Part shown: one piece after another, positions 30,993-41,365 of the stretch | Numbering within the stretch: position 1 is the stretch's first letter | Layout: each line of letters begins with the position of its first letter | Assembly (NCBI GenBank): GCA_014529385.2 | Contig: CM043947.1 | Span: 126,272,891-126,332,890 of the forward strand | DNA: 60,000 nucleotides | Direction of reading: 5' to 3' | Origin: Adiantum capillus-veneris | Lineage: Eukaryota; Streptophyta; Polypodiopsida; Polypodiales; Pteridaceae | Program-made: the position numbers and the translations under genes | Notes under the pieces: generated by a model | The model's input: the letters and a program-made list of their open reading frames with translations, nothing else | The model's database searches: none | What the model was told of the DNA's origin: nothing

Positions 30993-32939
30993 TCATAATC
31001 CTTCCCTTTCTCTCAATTCTTTGTAGGTGAGAATGTGTGCAAGTCCTGCTCTTGTGCTATCTTCTACAAGGAAAGTGTATTCAAATTCTTGGAGTTCAAG
31101 CACCCACTTTGCTATTCTAGATGAGAAGCTCATGTGTTGTAATACATAAGGTAGATTGTGCTCTAAGGTGAGAAAAAAAAATGGCACAGGGAGAAGATAC
31201 GATCGAAACTTCCTTACCGCAAACAAGATTGCAAAGACCACTTTCTCCATTTCAGTGTATCCCTTCTCGGCCGGAGTCATCACCTTGCTTGCAAAATAGA
31301 TCGGCCTCATGTATGATGTTTTAGGATCTTTTTGCATCAAAACAACACCAATTGCTTCGAAACCTACACGTGGAGTGACATAGTAGGTCTCCTTTGGATC
31401 TGGTGGCATTAGGATTGGGAGAGAGCTAAGAATGCCCTTCACTTCCTCAAAACATTTTGCATGTTCCCTCCCCCATTGAAATGTAGATTGGCTTGCCAAC
31501 CTATGCAAAGGGGCGATGGCTTCTGCTAGGAGATGGATGAAGCGAGACATGTACCTCACTTTGTGGTTGAAGGTCATTAGCTCCTTAGTTGTTGTTGGTG
31601 GAGATAATGACAAAAGGGCCTCTACTTTAGAGGGATCCACTTGAATTCCTTGTGAAGAAACCACATGGCCTAGCAAAACCACCTGAGATTCACCGATATG
31701 ACACTTCTCTGGGTTGAGTTGTCCCCCAAATTGATGGAGCCTCTTAAGCCCCTCTTCAACCTTTTGGCAGTGAAGTGATCTACAACTATAAATACAGAAA
31801 TCATCCATAAAGACTCTTATAGATTTTCCAAAGAATGGCTGAAATACAAATATTGTGAATCTCATGAAGGTGCTAGGAGCATTGGTGAGCCCAAAAGGCA
31901 TTACTCTGAATGCAAAACATCCCCAAGGTGTGATGAAGGTGGTTTTTGGTTGGTTCTCTTCTGCTATTATAATTTGAAAATATCCTGAATACCCATCACA
32001 CACAGTGTAGCATTCGTGACCTGCTACTTCATTCAAAATTTCATCTTGGAAAGAGAGAGGGAAGTGATCCCTCTTTGTCGCAGCGTTGAGGGGTTTGTAA
32101 TCCACGCAGACCCTCCACTTACCATTCTTCTTGGGAGTGACTACAATAGGTGATACCCATTCGGAGTTGGATACTGGATAGATGAAGCTAGCCTTCAAGA
32201 GTCGATTCACTTCTGGTACGAGAGCCTTTTGTTGCACAGATCCTAGTCGCCTTAACTTTTGAGCCACGGGTTTGGTCCCTGGTTTCAATTCAATTCGATG
32301 CTCTATTACATCTATACCTCTTATTTGTGAGTAGTCAGTGATAAACAAATTGGGATACCTCCTTAACATATTGATGTAGGACCTCTTCTCCTCACAAGTA
32401 AGATCTTTTGCAAGCATCTTCTCAAATCCTTCTTCAAGGTGGTGGCATCTTTCATCCCCTCGTGTGTGATTGTCTGTTGGCTTTTCTTCTACTGGAACAT
32501 CTTGAGTGTTGGCGTTGAATACAATTCCCATTACCTCCAAAGAAGACTTCTCTTCACTGGTTGATGCACTGGTTGATGCTTCCTCATCACTTGAGTAAGG
32601 ACTCTCCTCCTCGCTCTCTTCATCTGCCGTGGTTTCATAGTTGATATCTAGTTGCTTTCCTTCTCGCCAATCATACACCACCGGTTGACCCTTCTTAAGA
32701 ATCAAACGACCACTTCCCCATTTTTGATGTGCATTCACAGCAATGAGCCAAGGCCTCCCTAGGATGATGGGATAGCCCTCCCCCTTAGCTGGCATGACAT
32801 ACATATCCACTCGTGCATCTATGTTACATACAGAGACTTTTACATTTTCAATGATCCCCAAACACTTCACACTTGAGTTGTTGGCTAGCCTAGCTTGACA
32901 ATTAGAGGACTTTGTAATTTCAAGCCCTAACCTGTTCAT
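30993..32939 (-). CDS. Gypsy protease end, reverse transcriptase and first RNase H
   Basis: The 648-residue frame begins in the protease tail (IILGRPWL near residue 60). It continues through an acidic linker into a complete RT: KLRRLGSVQQ, WVSPIVVTPKKNGKWRVCVDY, TPWGCFAFRVMPFGLTNAPSTF (in pieces), the catalytic FMDDF, then LLGHVVSSQGIQVD and a connection. The first RNase H follows but is atypical. Where gypsy enzymes have Y-DAS, this reads YYVTPRVGFEAIG, and the usual ADALSR end reads LAHILTYKE. The RT itself looks catalytically intact. The true polyprotein starts further upstream; the first Met here only follows a stop at 32946. Confidence 0.92.
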   Translation of the reverse strand: MNRLGLEITKSSNCQARLANNSSVKCLGIIENVKVSVCNIDARVDMYVMPAKGEGYPIILGRPWLIAVNAHQKWGSGRLILKKGQPVVYDWREGKQLDINYETTADEESEEESPYSSDEEASTSASTSEEKSSLEVMGIVFNANTQDVPVEEKPTDNHTRGDERCHHLEEGFEKMLAKDLTCEEKRSYINMLRRYPNLFITDYSQIRGIDVIEHRIELKPGTKPVAQKLRRLGSVQQKALVPEVNRLLKASFIYPVSNSEWVSPIVVTPKKNGKWRVCVDYKPLNAATKRDHFPLSFQDEILNEVAGHECYTVCDGYSGYFQIIIAEENQPKTTFITPWGCFAFRVMPFGLTNAPSTFMRFTIFVFQPFFGKSIRVFMDDFCIYSCRSLHCQKVEEGLKRLHQFGGQLNPEKCHIGESQVVLLGHVVSSQGIQVDPSKVEALLSLSPPTTTKELMTFNHKVRYMSRFIHLLAEAIAPLHRLASQSTFQWGREHAKCFEEVKGILSSLPILMPPDPKETYYVTPRVGFEAIGVVLMQKDPKTSYMRPIYFASKVMTPAEKGYTEMEKVVFAILFAVRKFRSYLLPVPFFFLTLEHNLPYVLQHMSFSSRIAKWVLELQEFEYTFLVEDSTRAGLAHILTYKELREREGL

Positions 32940-32945
32940 TGATTT

Positions 32946-33136
32946 TTATGTGATCACACACATTTGAGCTCCACCATCAACATATACATTAGACACCTTT
33001 TTACCCCTTATGTAAGCATCCACAATGGGTTCCACATCTTTTTGTAGCTTTGAGGCCACAACCTTAATGGAAAGATTTGCTTTCTTTTTTGGAATTCTTG
33101 TACTTACCAACTTTGGCCATTGCCTTTTTACTTTGG
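32946..33136 (-). pseudogene. Gypsy protease N-terminal part
   Basis: This segment is open in the pol frame, one frame away from gag, and is cut from the RT ORF by a TAA at 32946-32948. It reads VPKKKANLSIKV-like basic sequence and then NVYVDGGAQMCVIT, the protease active-site segment (D-G-G where many enzymes have D-S/T-G). The frame change relative to gag, which stops at 33137, could be a mutation or a programmed shift. Confidence 0.65.
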
Positions 33137-34399
33137 CTAATAGGTGTAGAAATTGAGGCCATGAAATGTTTGGCTTTTGGTTTGTAAATCCTCCAAGATG
33201 TTGTAGGGCTCTAGATCCTTTCCCAATGGGAAGTCGTTGATACCAATTTCCCTTCGCCTTGATCTTTTCTTCCTGCTACTTTCAGGTTCTTCCATCTTTG
33301 ACTTCTTCTTCTTGTCCCTTCTGGCTGAATTTGTTCCTTCACTTCTCATGTCTTCATCCTTATCATGTGCTCTTGTGCGTTTTTCTGCCGGCATAACATC
33401 AAAGTTTAGAGTATGCTCATCTATTACCTCTTCTAGCTTGATGATGTTGACTCCTCTTTCTTCCTCCTCATGTGGGACGGGAGGTATATTTGCTGGTGGT
33501 GGTGGTCGACGAAGGATTTGTGGGCCTTGAGCTTGTTCTTGCTGCACAGTGAGAGGAGGCGGTCTGGGGGGATATATGTCTCCCGAAAGTCGCCTTGGAT
33601 GTGGACAATTGTACATGCCATGGCCCATTTCATTGCAATTCCAACATTGCAACTCTTGAGCTTGTCTTCGTTGATTGCGATTCCCTTCTCTTGGTTGTCG
33701 TTGTTGAGGTAGGCCTTGTACTAGATTCAGAGTGAGGTTCTCAAGCTGTTAAGTTAGCCTTTGTAAAACCTCTTGTTGAGAGTTATCTCCTATTTGTGAA
33801 GATTGTGCAAGAGGGGCCCTAATTGGTGCTTCCATGGTTTGTGAAGACTCCCTCTCACTCACTTCATTCAAACCCCTTGCTCTATGTGCTTGGAAGTGTA
33901 GTTTTCTAAACTTGATGATGGCTACCTCACGTGCTTCTTCGAAGGTGGATGGGAATTTTAGCTCTACTTTAGCCTTTAAAAGTGGATACAAGCCAACCAT
34001 GAATCTCTCTTTTTTTAGAAAGTTAGGTGCACCACCATGATTTTCTAATGTAGCCTCCCACCTACCCCATAGATTGACAAAGGTTGCTTCATAAGAGGGA
34101 TAGTCTTCAAGTGATACCTGCTTATGTCCAATAAGACATTTCCATAGTCCTTCAGAAGTATCACCTTGCCCGAACTTGGAGAGGAAGCTTGCTCGCAGTC
34201 TCTCCCAATTGGACTTGATTTGGGGTTGCAAGGTCTCATACCATGCTTTAGCTTCTGCTTTTAGAACCAACGGGAAGGCTCGTAGCTTTACTTCCTCTTC
34301 ATCTCTCCCGGATATGAGATGTGCCATCTCCAAGTTGTCAAGAAACTCTTGCGCATCTTCCCCACTTCTTGCATAGAACGTGGAAAAAGAACTTGACAT
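33137..34399 (-). pseudogene. Gypsy gag, one in-frame stop
   Basis: The gag starts at ATG 34399 (FSTFYARSGEDAQEFLDNLE). It has the Retrotrans_gag core (AKAWYETLQPQIKSNWERLRASF, in pieces; ERFMVGLYP; FEEAREVAI), then a QRRQ-rich linker and a CCHC zinc knuckle CWNCNEMGHGMYNC at about residue 250. It ends in a basic KKKSKMEEPESSRKKRSRRR tail. A single TAA at 33749-33751 splits it, and the frame is otherwise continuous. Gag forms the virus-like particle that packages element RNA. Confidence 0.88.
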
Positions 34400-34484
34400 T
34401 TTGTTTAGGCTTTTTGAAATCTCTTTTTTTTAAAGAAACTTTTCTCTTACGGGCCGCACAAGATAATTGACACTATAAATCTGA

Positions 34485-34697
34485 TTACATTAAAATAAAG
34501 ATGTACACATCCATTGTTAATTCGTACTTTATCATAGGTAGAATAAATGGATTAATTGAAGCATTGATTTCATTGAGGCGAGTGGATCCAAATATCCTCC
34601 TTATGATAGATTGAAACCTAAACTTAGTTGCAATGATTATATGAATGGATTGCTGAGCAATAGGCCTAAAAGGTTCATTGTTTTGATCGTGATTCAT
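34485..34697 (-). CDS. Leader ORF A of the Tat-like element (70 aa), unknown
   Basis: This ORF lies between the primer site and gag. It has no recognised domain. It aligns without gaps over 62 residues to leader ORF B (28 identities by my count), sharing the pattern FG--RL-EI-AS-NP-ILP-I-YE---DV--FIL up to the stop. Codons for shared residues mostly differ at the third base, which suggests both were kept as protein. Its function is unknown. Confidence 0.55.
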   Translation of the reverse strand: MNHDQNNEPFRPIAQQSIHIIIATKFRFQSIIRRIFGSTRLNEINASINPFILPMIKYELTMDVYIFILM

Positions 34698-34780
34698 ATG
34701 CTACTCCTCGTTGTTGGTTTGAAGACCTCGTTCCTTCATATGGCCCTTGAGCACCCCTTCACCACTCCTTGTTCCTGCCT

Positions 34781-34996
34781 TTAAAACAAAATGAAAACGT
34801 GAACATCAAAAGAAGTTTCATAATTGATGATTGGAAGTATAATTGGATTGGGTGATGCCAGTATTTCTCTAAGTCTTTCTGCACCAAACATAAAAACAAT
34901 GCGTTGCTGGAAAAAGACTTTTCTATCTATGTGAACATTGACTCTAATGTGTTGTGCAAAATGAAATGGATAGATGGGAACTCCATTGTTCATCAC
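34781..34996 (-). CDS. Leader ORF B of the Tat-like element (71 aa), unknown
   Basis: This is the first ORF after the 5' LTR and primer site, 84 bp upstream of leader ORF A. It shares length, C-terminal end and about 45% identity with ORF A, and is hydrophobic toward the C-terminus (ASPNPIILPIINYE...VFILF). Some Tat/Ogre elements have an extra ORF before gag, but a tandem pair of short related ORFs is not something I recognise. It could alternatively be two remnants of one longer ancestral ORF with internal repeats. Confidence 0.55.
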   Translation of the reverse strand: MMNNGVPIYPFHFAQHIRVNVHIDRKVFFQQRIVFMFGAERLREILASPNPIILPIINYETSFDVHVFILF

Positions 34997-35025
34997 TAAA
35001 AACTTTGAAGGTAACTTGGAAATAT

Positions 35026-35045
35026 GTTCCTCAGTGGGAGCACCA
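35026..35045 (-). promoter_or_regulatory. Candidate gypsy primer-binding site
   Basis: On the minus strand TGGTGCTCCCACTGAGGAAC starts 5 nt inside the 5' LTR. It begins with TGG as expected for a tRNA 3' CCA complement. I could not match it to a particular tRNA. Confidence 0.55.
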
Positions 35046-35050
35046 CTTTA

Positions 35051-37129
35051 TGAGGGCGAGCTTTTTGAAATGGGGCCTCTAAACCCAAACCAATGGGCCT
35101 ATCCTCACAAAATGTTCATAAAGAGGTACGCACACTACTTGGGGCACCACCTTCTTTTGGGAGTGGAGAAGGAAACCAATCAAAATAACACTTGCACTCA
35201 CCCACTCAAGCAACACACTTTGAAAACCCCCTTACTCTATATACACTTTGGACACTTGAACACCATCAACGATTATGCAACCCAATGCCGTGCATCAAAA
35301 TGAAATATGCAATTTGTGGAATAGCATTCACCTTCTCCCCATAAGAATACCCATAATACATCCAAACTCTTCCTCTCTCAAGCACTCATCAAAAAATCAT
35401 GCGCACAAGACTTGCCTCTCAAACACACAAGAGAATCACTTACATCAAACTAACACACTTTGCATAGAGAGCTCATCTCCATCTATGCAATGCCGTGACA
35501 CAAATAAAATCACCATGAGAGGTAGCCACATGCATATGTAATGAAGCAAAAGAGAGATGGAGTGAGAAATTTCTTTAGACCAATTGAATAAGTGTGGAGA
35601 AACAAACCAATGGTAAATTGAGAATAGAACACTTACTTGATTTCTCGCACACCTTTTAAGGGGAGGACAAACGCTGGCTAACCATCACGAATTGTGACAC
35701 TCGAAAGTTTTGAAGATGATTTCATGATCATTAACATAACCATGAGAGAGATCATGATGTATTTACAAGTTATTGAGGTGCTACAAATGATTTATTGGGT
35801 TGATGGAGTAAGAGATTGTAGAATGGAAAGAGTGGAGAATAGAGTTTGCACTTCCTCCAAAGAGGAGGGTTAGGAGGGAGGATGTGAAAGAGGGAGAGTT
35901 GGGGTTTTCTCTACTATTGATCAAGAAACAACATGAAGTTGAAAATATAGGTGTGTGTCCTTGAGTCTCTCCAAGGGGGGCTATTTATAGTTGTGTAGGA
36001 GTGGGATTATGCTACACTTAATTAGAGTAAGTGATTAGACCTAATTGAGTGTCCTTTGACCACTCATTGAATATTGGACATAAAAGGGACTATTTATTCA
36101 CCAAAAATATCATTTTAGACCGTGAAGGCTCCATAGGGATGCATAATGTAGGTGGGCCCCACCATGAGGCCCTACGGGTGGCTCCTGCGGGGTATCTCAA
36201 CTTGTCTGTCTTGGTATTTAGAAAGCATCTTTAGGTTGGTCCCATCACATGCAAGTGACCTTGAACACTCATTGCTCTTCTAGAAGATGAGTAGGGGAAA
36301 AATAAGATCTCACCCTCTTGATTTACTTGATTTACAGTTCCCTTTTGCTGCGAATCTGACAGATTTACACTATTTTGACCATAACTTTTTACCTGTAGCT
36401 CGGAATGACATGCTTCAAAAGGCAAAATTGACCTTCTCAACATGTTTGATATGAATTTGAACTATTCTTCACGCCCATGCACCAAGGAATTCGGTTTGGA
36501 AGGTCCACACTAGGCTAGGGAACCTTTTGCTTCCAAGTCTTCTTGTATGGGCCCTTTGCTTGTATGCATCCAAGGGGAATCATGCTTTTTCAAAAGGCTA
36601 TGATGCTTAAACAAATAGAGGAGGGCCCAATATTATTTTCTTGTGAAAAGAATATACAATTGGAGTTTTTTTGAAAGGAGAGAAACTATATGTATATTCT
36701 TAAGAGATATTGGGCCACCTATGTAGGGGGCATAGAAGACTTGTAGAGAGGGACCATAATCTTTGGTAAAGATAAGTGGAGAGTTGATTTCCATGGGAAT
36801 TTATCTATATGGGGTGGAAGATGGATATATTATTTTTCTACTACTAATTCACAAGAGGTAAGAAATTTTGGGGGTATATAGTTGGTTATTGTATGCTTAT
36901 TCTATTTACAAAGCAAAAAAGAAAAGGGTGGCCGGTAATATAAATATATGACTAAGGTGACATTTTTGGGAAGAGTATAATGTATGTGTCGCCACAAAGG
37001 TTAAACGAAGAGGGGGAATTTACTCTAGATAACTTAATAGCGTAGAAAAATATATACACATATGAGGAAGAGGACGTTGAGTAGGCTGACAAATGTTACA
37101 AAAAGATGGTTACCATTTTATGCCACTCA
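35051..37129 (-). repeat. Gypsy 5' LTR (2,079 bp)
   Basis: Same length and almost the same sequence as 26826-28904. Differences I saw cluster near 35105-35185, 35542, 35668-35695 and 37098-37105. Promoter signals were not assigned. Confidence 0.96.
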
Positions 37130-39495
37130 ACAGCAAGGGCTAAACAAAATCTTCCACAAACACTACATCTTGTGAAACCATAATATGTTTTGTTTGCGGA
37201 TGATACAACATGTAACCTTTACTTTCAACACTATAACCAACAAAAATACATTTGACAGCCTTATCATCCAATTTTCTGCGCTGTGTTTGTGGCACCAAAG
37301 TATATGCCAAATAGCCAAAAACATGTGCTCAATAGAAGGCTTTCTATCATGCCATGCATCATATAGAGTAATAGACTACAAAGCTTTTGTTGGACACCTG
37401 TTTAGTACATAAATGGCACACATGATGGCCTCAAGCCAAAAAGAATGCAGCAAAGCTTGACTTTTGACCATACATCGTGCCATTTCCGTAAGTGACTTGT
37501 TTTTCCTCTGAGCAACACCATTTTGCGGAGGTATATAAGGCACTGTACATTGGTGTTTTATCCCACAACTAGCCATAAATGCATTGAATTCATGAGACAT
37601 ATACTCCCCCCCTCGATTGGAACGGAGGGTGCCCATAGTACATTTCAAGACATTTTCAGCCATAGCCAGAAATTCTTTGAAGCACATAAAAACTTCGGAC
37701 TTTGCTTTAAGTGGAAATACCCATGCATGCATGGAGTAATCATCAATGAAAGTCACGAAGTAAAGGTCATTGCCCAAGGACGAAGTTTGCATGGGCCCAC
37801 AAACATCACTATGCACAAACTGCAACCGTCATGTGGCCCGAACTGAACCATCCTTTGGAAACTTAGAACGCTACATCTTACCCAAAATACAACCTTCACA
37901 AACATGTTTGACATGTGCTTCAAGAGACGGAAAAAAAGCAACCATATTAGATTTCTGCAAATGCAGCAAACTGACAAAATTGAGATGACCAAAACGTGCA
38001 TGCCAATGTTTTGTATTTGAAATAGCCCTTGAATCTGCAAAACATCATTTGCAAAATTTTGTCCGCACTTGTCATACAAAGTGAGCTTATACAGCCCACG
38101 ACACAAAAGGCCACATGCAACAATTTCATCACCAAAACTGAGATCAGGAACTGTATATCTGTCATCCACGAATTTGACTACAAGTCCAAGTCCAGCAAGT
38201 GCAGATATAGACAAAAGATTCTTCTTAATCCCAGGTACATAAAGTGCATCAAAAAGTGTGAAAAAACTACAATTAGCAGCAGTAAGCACAATCTTTTCAA
38301 CTCCTTGAACCGGATAAGAGGCATTGTTGGCACAAGTGACTGAATTCCTATGAGGGACAGACTCGAGAGAGGTGAACAATTCACGATGTGAGGTAATGTG
38401 CTTTGTAGCACCACTATCGAAATACCACACATGTGATCTGCAGCAACTGACAAGCATGCATCATGGACAACAGGATTGTAAGTGCACTCTGCGTTAAAAG
38501 CCCATTCTACATCAACATCAGCATTACAGTCTCCTTTTATAGAAGACTCAACACTGGCTGCATTTGTAGTGGAACCAGCATTTGCAGTGGAACCACCCTC
38601 TTTCTTCTTAGCCTCTTTGGCCTTTGACTTATGACACTGCTTGATCAAGTGATCATTAGCTTTACAATAATGGCAACGCATCTTCTTTTTTCCCTTATCA
38701 CCAGAATTGCCAGACGAAGTGCGGCCAGCAGAAGCATTAGGAACAAAAGTTTTGCCACTTGCAGCAGAACCATAAGAAGTGGCTGCATTGCTGTTACCAC
38801 CCTTTCTTTGAGAAGCAATAAAAGCCTGTTCAACTGCACACTGCCTAGTCATGTTTTTCCTGGAAAGTGACTCTTGCAACAGCAATGTGCATAATGCATC
38901 AAACCTGACAGCTTCAGGATTTCCTTGGGTCATCTGTCTCCAGGTACTAGCAAAAGTCTGATAGGAATCTGGTAAGGCATCAAGAACAGTCTGCACAAGG
39001 GAACTCATGATATCCTTGACACCAGCAAGGAAAGTGTCCATATCATCTTACTCATGCATAATCTTCGACTCCAACTCTTTACGTGGCAAAGCAATTTTAG
39101 CCTCATTGTGACTTGCATAAAGACCAACCAATATATCCCAAGCTTGTTTTGCAGATTTTGCTGAACGGATGTGAGGAACAATGGTGCGCTTCATAGACAA
39201 CGCAATCAATGCATGAGCTTGCGCATCCTTTACATCCCAACGAGCTTGTTCTGCCGTAGGCAAAACAACTCTAAGAGCAGCAATCCTTGCAGCAAGACCT
39301 GCAACATCCTCAACATCGCCTACATCCTCAAAACTAGGATGTACATCAATGCCCCGCACAATATTCTGGACGCCCTTTGACACAAGAACGTGTTGCATCA
39401 TATAAGCCCACATAGGGTTATTGTATCCATCCAATCTGTCCTCAACAACAAACATCTTGAAGGCATATATGTTGTTGTCAACCATGGTAAATGAT
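37130..39495 (-). pseudogene. Copia copy A: gag, protease and integrase half
   Basis: The minus strand begins with gag at ATG about 39485, with a readable block PMWAYMMQHVLVSKGVQNIV. A CCHC knuckle (CHYCKANDHLIKQC) lies near 38640-38680 and the protease WYFDSGATKH near 38420. Integrase has HSDVCGPM, RSNRGGEY and PQNGVAQRKN: the second catalytic Asp reads Asn and the catalytic Glu reads Gln. Frameshifts at several places break it. It continues in the 24.9-26.8 kb half. Confidence 0.9.
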
Positions 39496-39511
39496 GCACC
39501 TGATCTATTCA

Positions 39512-40065
39512 ACCTAGTACTTCACCATGGGATTCTGCTCTTCTATTAGTGAAGAAAAAGGATGGTAGCGTGTACATGTGCGTTGACTACAGTGGTTTGA
39601 ATGAGGTAACTATTAAGTACAAGTATGCAGTACTACGAGTGGATGAGTTTTACTAGCTAGGTTTACACTGTTCAAGATTATGTCTTGCATTGCCAGAAAT
39701 GTCAAGTTAATAAAGCAAAGTGCCTGAAGATAGGAGGTCTCTTACATCCATTAGAGATTCCTAATGGTAAATGGAAAAGTATCTCTTTGGATTTCATTGT
39801 GGGTTTACCAACCAATGTATGAGGTCATGACTGGATATGGGTGATCGTAGACCGGTTGATTAATTTATGCAAGTTTATTCCAACCAAGTCAACAATTAAG
39901 ACTTAAGAATTAGCTAAGTTATTTGTGGACAATCTGTACAAGTTGTATGGACTACCAAGTGACATTGTGAGTGATCATGATCCCAAGTCACAACTCAGCA
40001 TCAATATAGCAAATCACCCTAAAATGGATGGTCAGACTGAAAAACGGAGGAAATTCAAAGTTTGG
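39512..40065 (+). pseudogene. Chromovirus-type gypsy RT-integrase fragment
   Basis: Opposite in strand to its neighbours. [18 protein letters not shown] and [18 protein letters not shown] are RT blocks. The sequence then jumps, near 39660, straight into integrase (HCQKCQVNKAKC, LEIPNGKWKSISLDFIVGLP, VDRL-NLCKFIPTKST, SDHDPKSQ, HPKMDGQTE). The RT core and RNase H are deleted. Gly/Leu/Pro-Asp-style integrase of this form is typical of chromoviruses. Confidence 0.8.
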
Positions 40066-40139
40066 GGCAACTTGAGCTGTTTCAATAACCCGTAGTTAAT
40101 GAAATTGTGCAAGGCACCCACATCTAACACAATATGCAC

Positions 40140-41365
40140 CCTTTAATTGATCCGTCCATATTCACTAGCTCATGTGGACCGAAGGTCTGCTTCCACATGG
40201 AAGTTGTTATACAACAATCATGCACCACCTCAGTGTGTGTTACCTCCACATTGGAGAAATGTGAGGAAGACTCAAGAAGCAAGAATTACACCATGTGCAC
40301 TGCTCTCTCCTTGCATTGGGCAGCAGATTTTCCCCTTGGGACAATCCTTTTTGCCATGGCTGCTTCCTAAGCATTGAAACATAACTTTTCTTTTTTTGCC
40401 TTCTCAAACTCTTTTGTAGAGAGAGGCCCTCTATACCCCTTGGGTTTCTTGGCCACCTGTGAATTGGCTACAATAAAATTTATTTTCTTGTGCCCATGCT
40501 ATGAATGTGTATTACCATGTGTATTGTCAAGCATATGAGTACTGTGTGGTGTCTTATCATCAGGATCATTGTGGATGTGAGCTTGCACTATGGCCTCCTC
40601 AAGTGTTTTGGGATCTTGACTCTCGACATGCTTCTTAAGCTTTGGTGTAAAACCGCGGATAAACCCACTCACTTGCTAAAAGGTATCTAACTCCTCCAAC
40701 TTGCAAATGACATACCAATAGTGTGAGATTTATTCCAACAATGATTTATGTTGTCGTATGGAACAGATATCCCAAGCCGATCAATTTCTATCCGCTTCAT
40801 TTGTGGGTAAACTTTCCTTTCTAAATACAGCCTCAAAGGCTACCCACGTTTGCGGTATGATGTTCTTATCTTTGAGAGACATCCACCATTTATAGGCCTT
40901 GCCTTCTAATGTCTGACTTGTTTGCAGTGCCTTGACTGTGTCCAAAGTATGCCACAAATTGTGAATTCTTCCCCACTTACTGAGAAAGATATTCACCACA
41001 TCCTTATTGTGCTCTCTTTCCTCTCCCTTAAAAGTCGACAGTTTTGTATTTTTCAACAAATCATCCACCTCCTTTTGAGTGAGAGAGTGAGAAGAATCCG
41101 GCATATGTGTATCAGCAGGGCCTAAATTGCACTACTAAAGTGGATAATTTACTAACATTTTCATTCAAAGATGCAAAATTATTTTCCATCACACGCTTGC
41201 GTACTTGAAGTACTCAAAATTCTTGAATATCAAGAAATTTGTAAGTGTCATCTCCTCCCATAGCCGTGTAGGTACCCTCTATGAGAGTATCCGGCCGTGA
41301 GCCATCATTGGGAAGATCAGGTGTATGGTGCTCGAAATCAAAATTCATATTGATGTCAGAAGCCA
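40140..41365 (-). pseudogene. Gypsy gag fragment
   Basis: A start near 41365 reads MASDINMNFDFEHH. After two stops the frame 41104-40781 gives the Retrotrans_gag core: EVDDLL, VVNIFLSKWGRIHNLW, LEGKAYKWWMSLK, TWVAFEAVF. Worn sequence to about 40140 includes GFIRGFTPKLKK and an LCFN knuckle remnant. It is probably the 5' end of another gypsy element, with its LTR upstream at about 41380-42290. Confidence 0.65.

Larger units (their letters stand above)
26826..37129 (-). mobile_element. Complete Tat-like Ty3/gypsy element, 10.3 kb
   Basis: Two 2,079-bp direct repeats bound the element. It has a purine tract next to the 3' LTR, a leader with two small ORFs, gag with a CCHC knuckle, protease, RT, two RNase H domains and integrase. 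ACAG flanks both ends (26822-26825 and 37130-37133), a duplication of copia copy A sequence. A second, plant-type RNase H after RT is the mark of the Tat lineage. The LTRs differ at roughly ten positions by eye, so insertion was recent. The coding region has a gag-pro frame change and four in-frame stops but very little other decay. Confidence 0.93.
24643..39512 (-). mobile_element. Copia copy A, split by a gypsy insertion
   Basis: The 3' LTR plus RT/RNase H half (24643-26825) and the gag/protease/integrase half (37130-39512) join exactly when compared with intact copy B. The break falls at the sequence TACATGACAG|CAAGGGCT, which in copy B is continuous near 48485-48510. The 5' LTR and most of the leader are missing: about 17 bp upstream of the gag ATG the sequence switches to gypsy RT at 39512. 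Confidence 0.92.

Noticed and set aside
27050-36443. Identical small ORFs at 27050/35275, 27824/36049 and 28006/36231, looking like a duplicated gene set
   Set aside because: They lie inside the two LTRs of one gypsy element and are identical only because LTRs are copied together. No protein feature is recognised.
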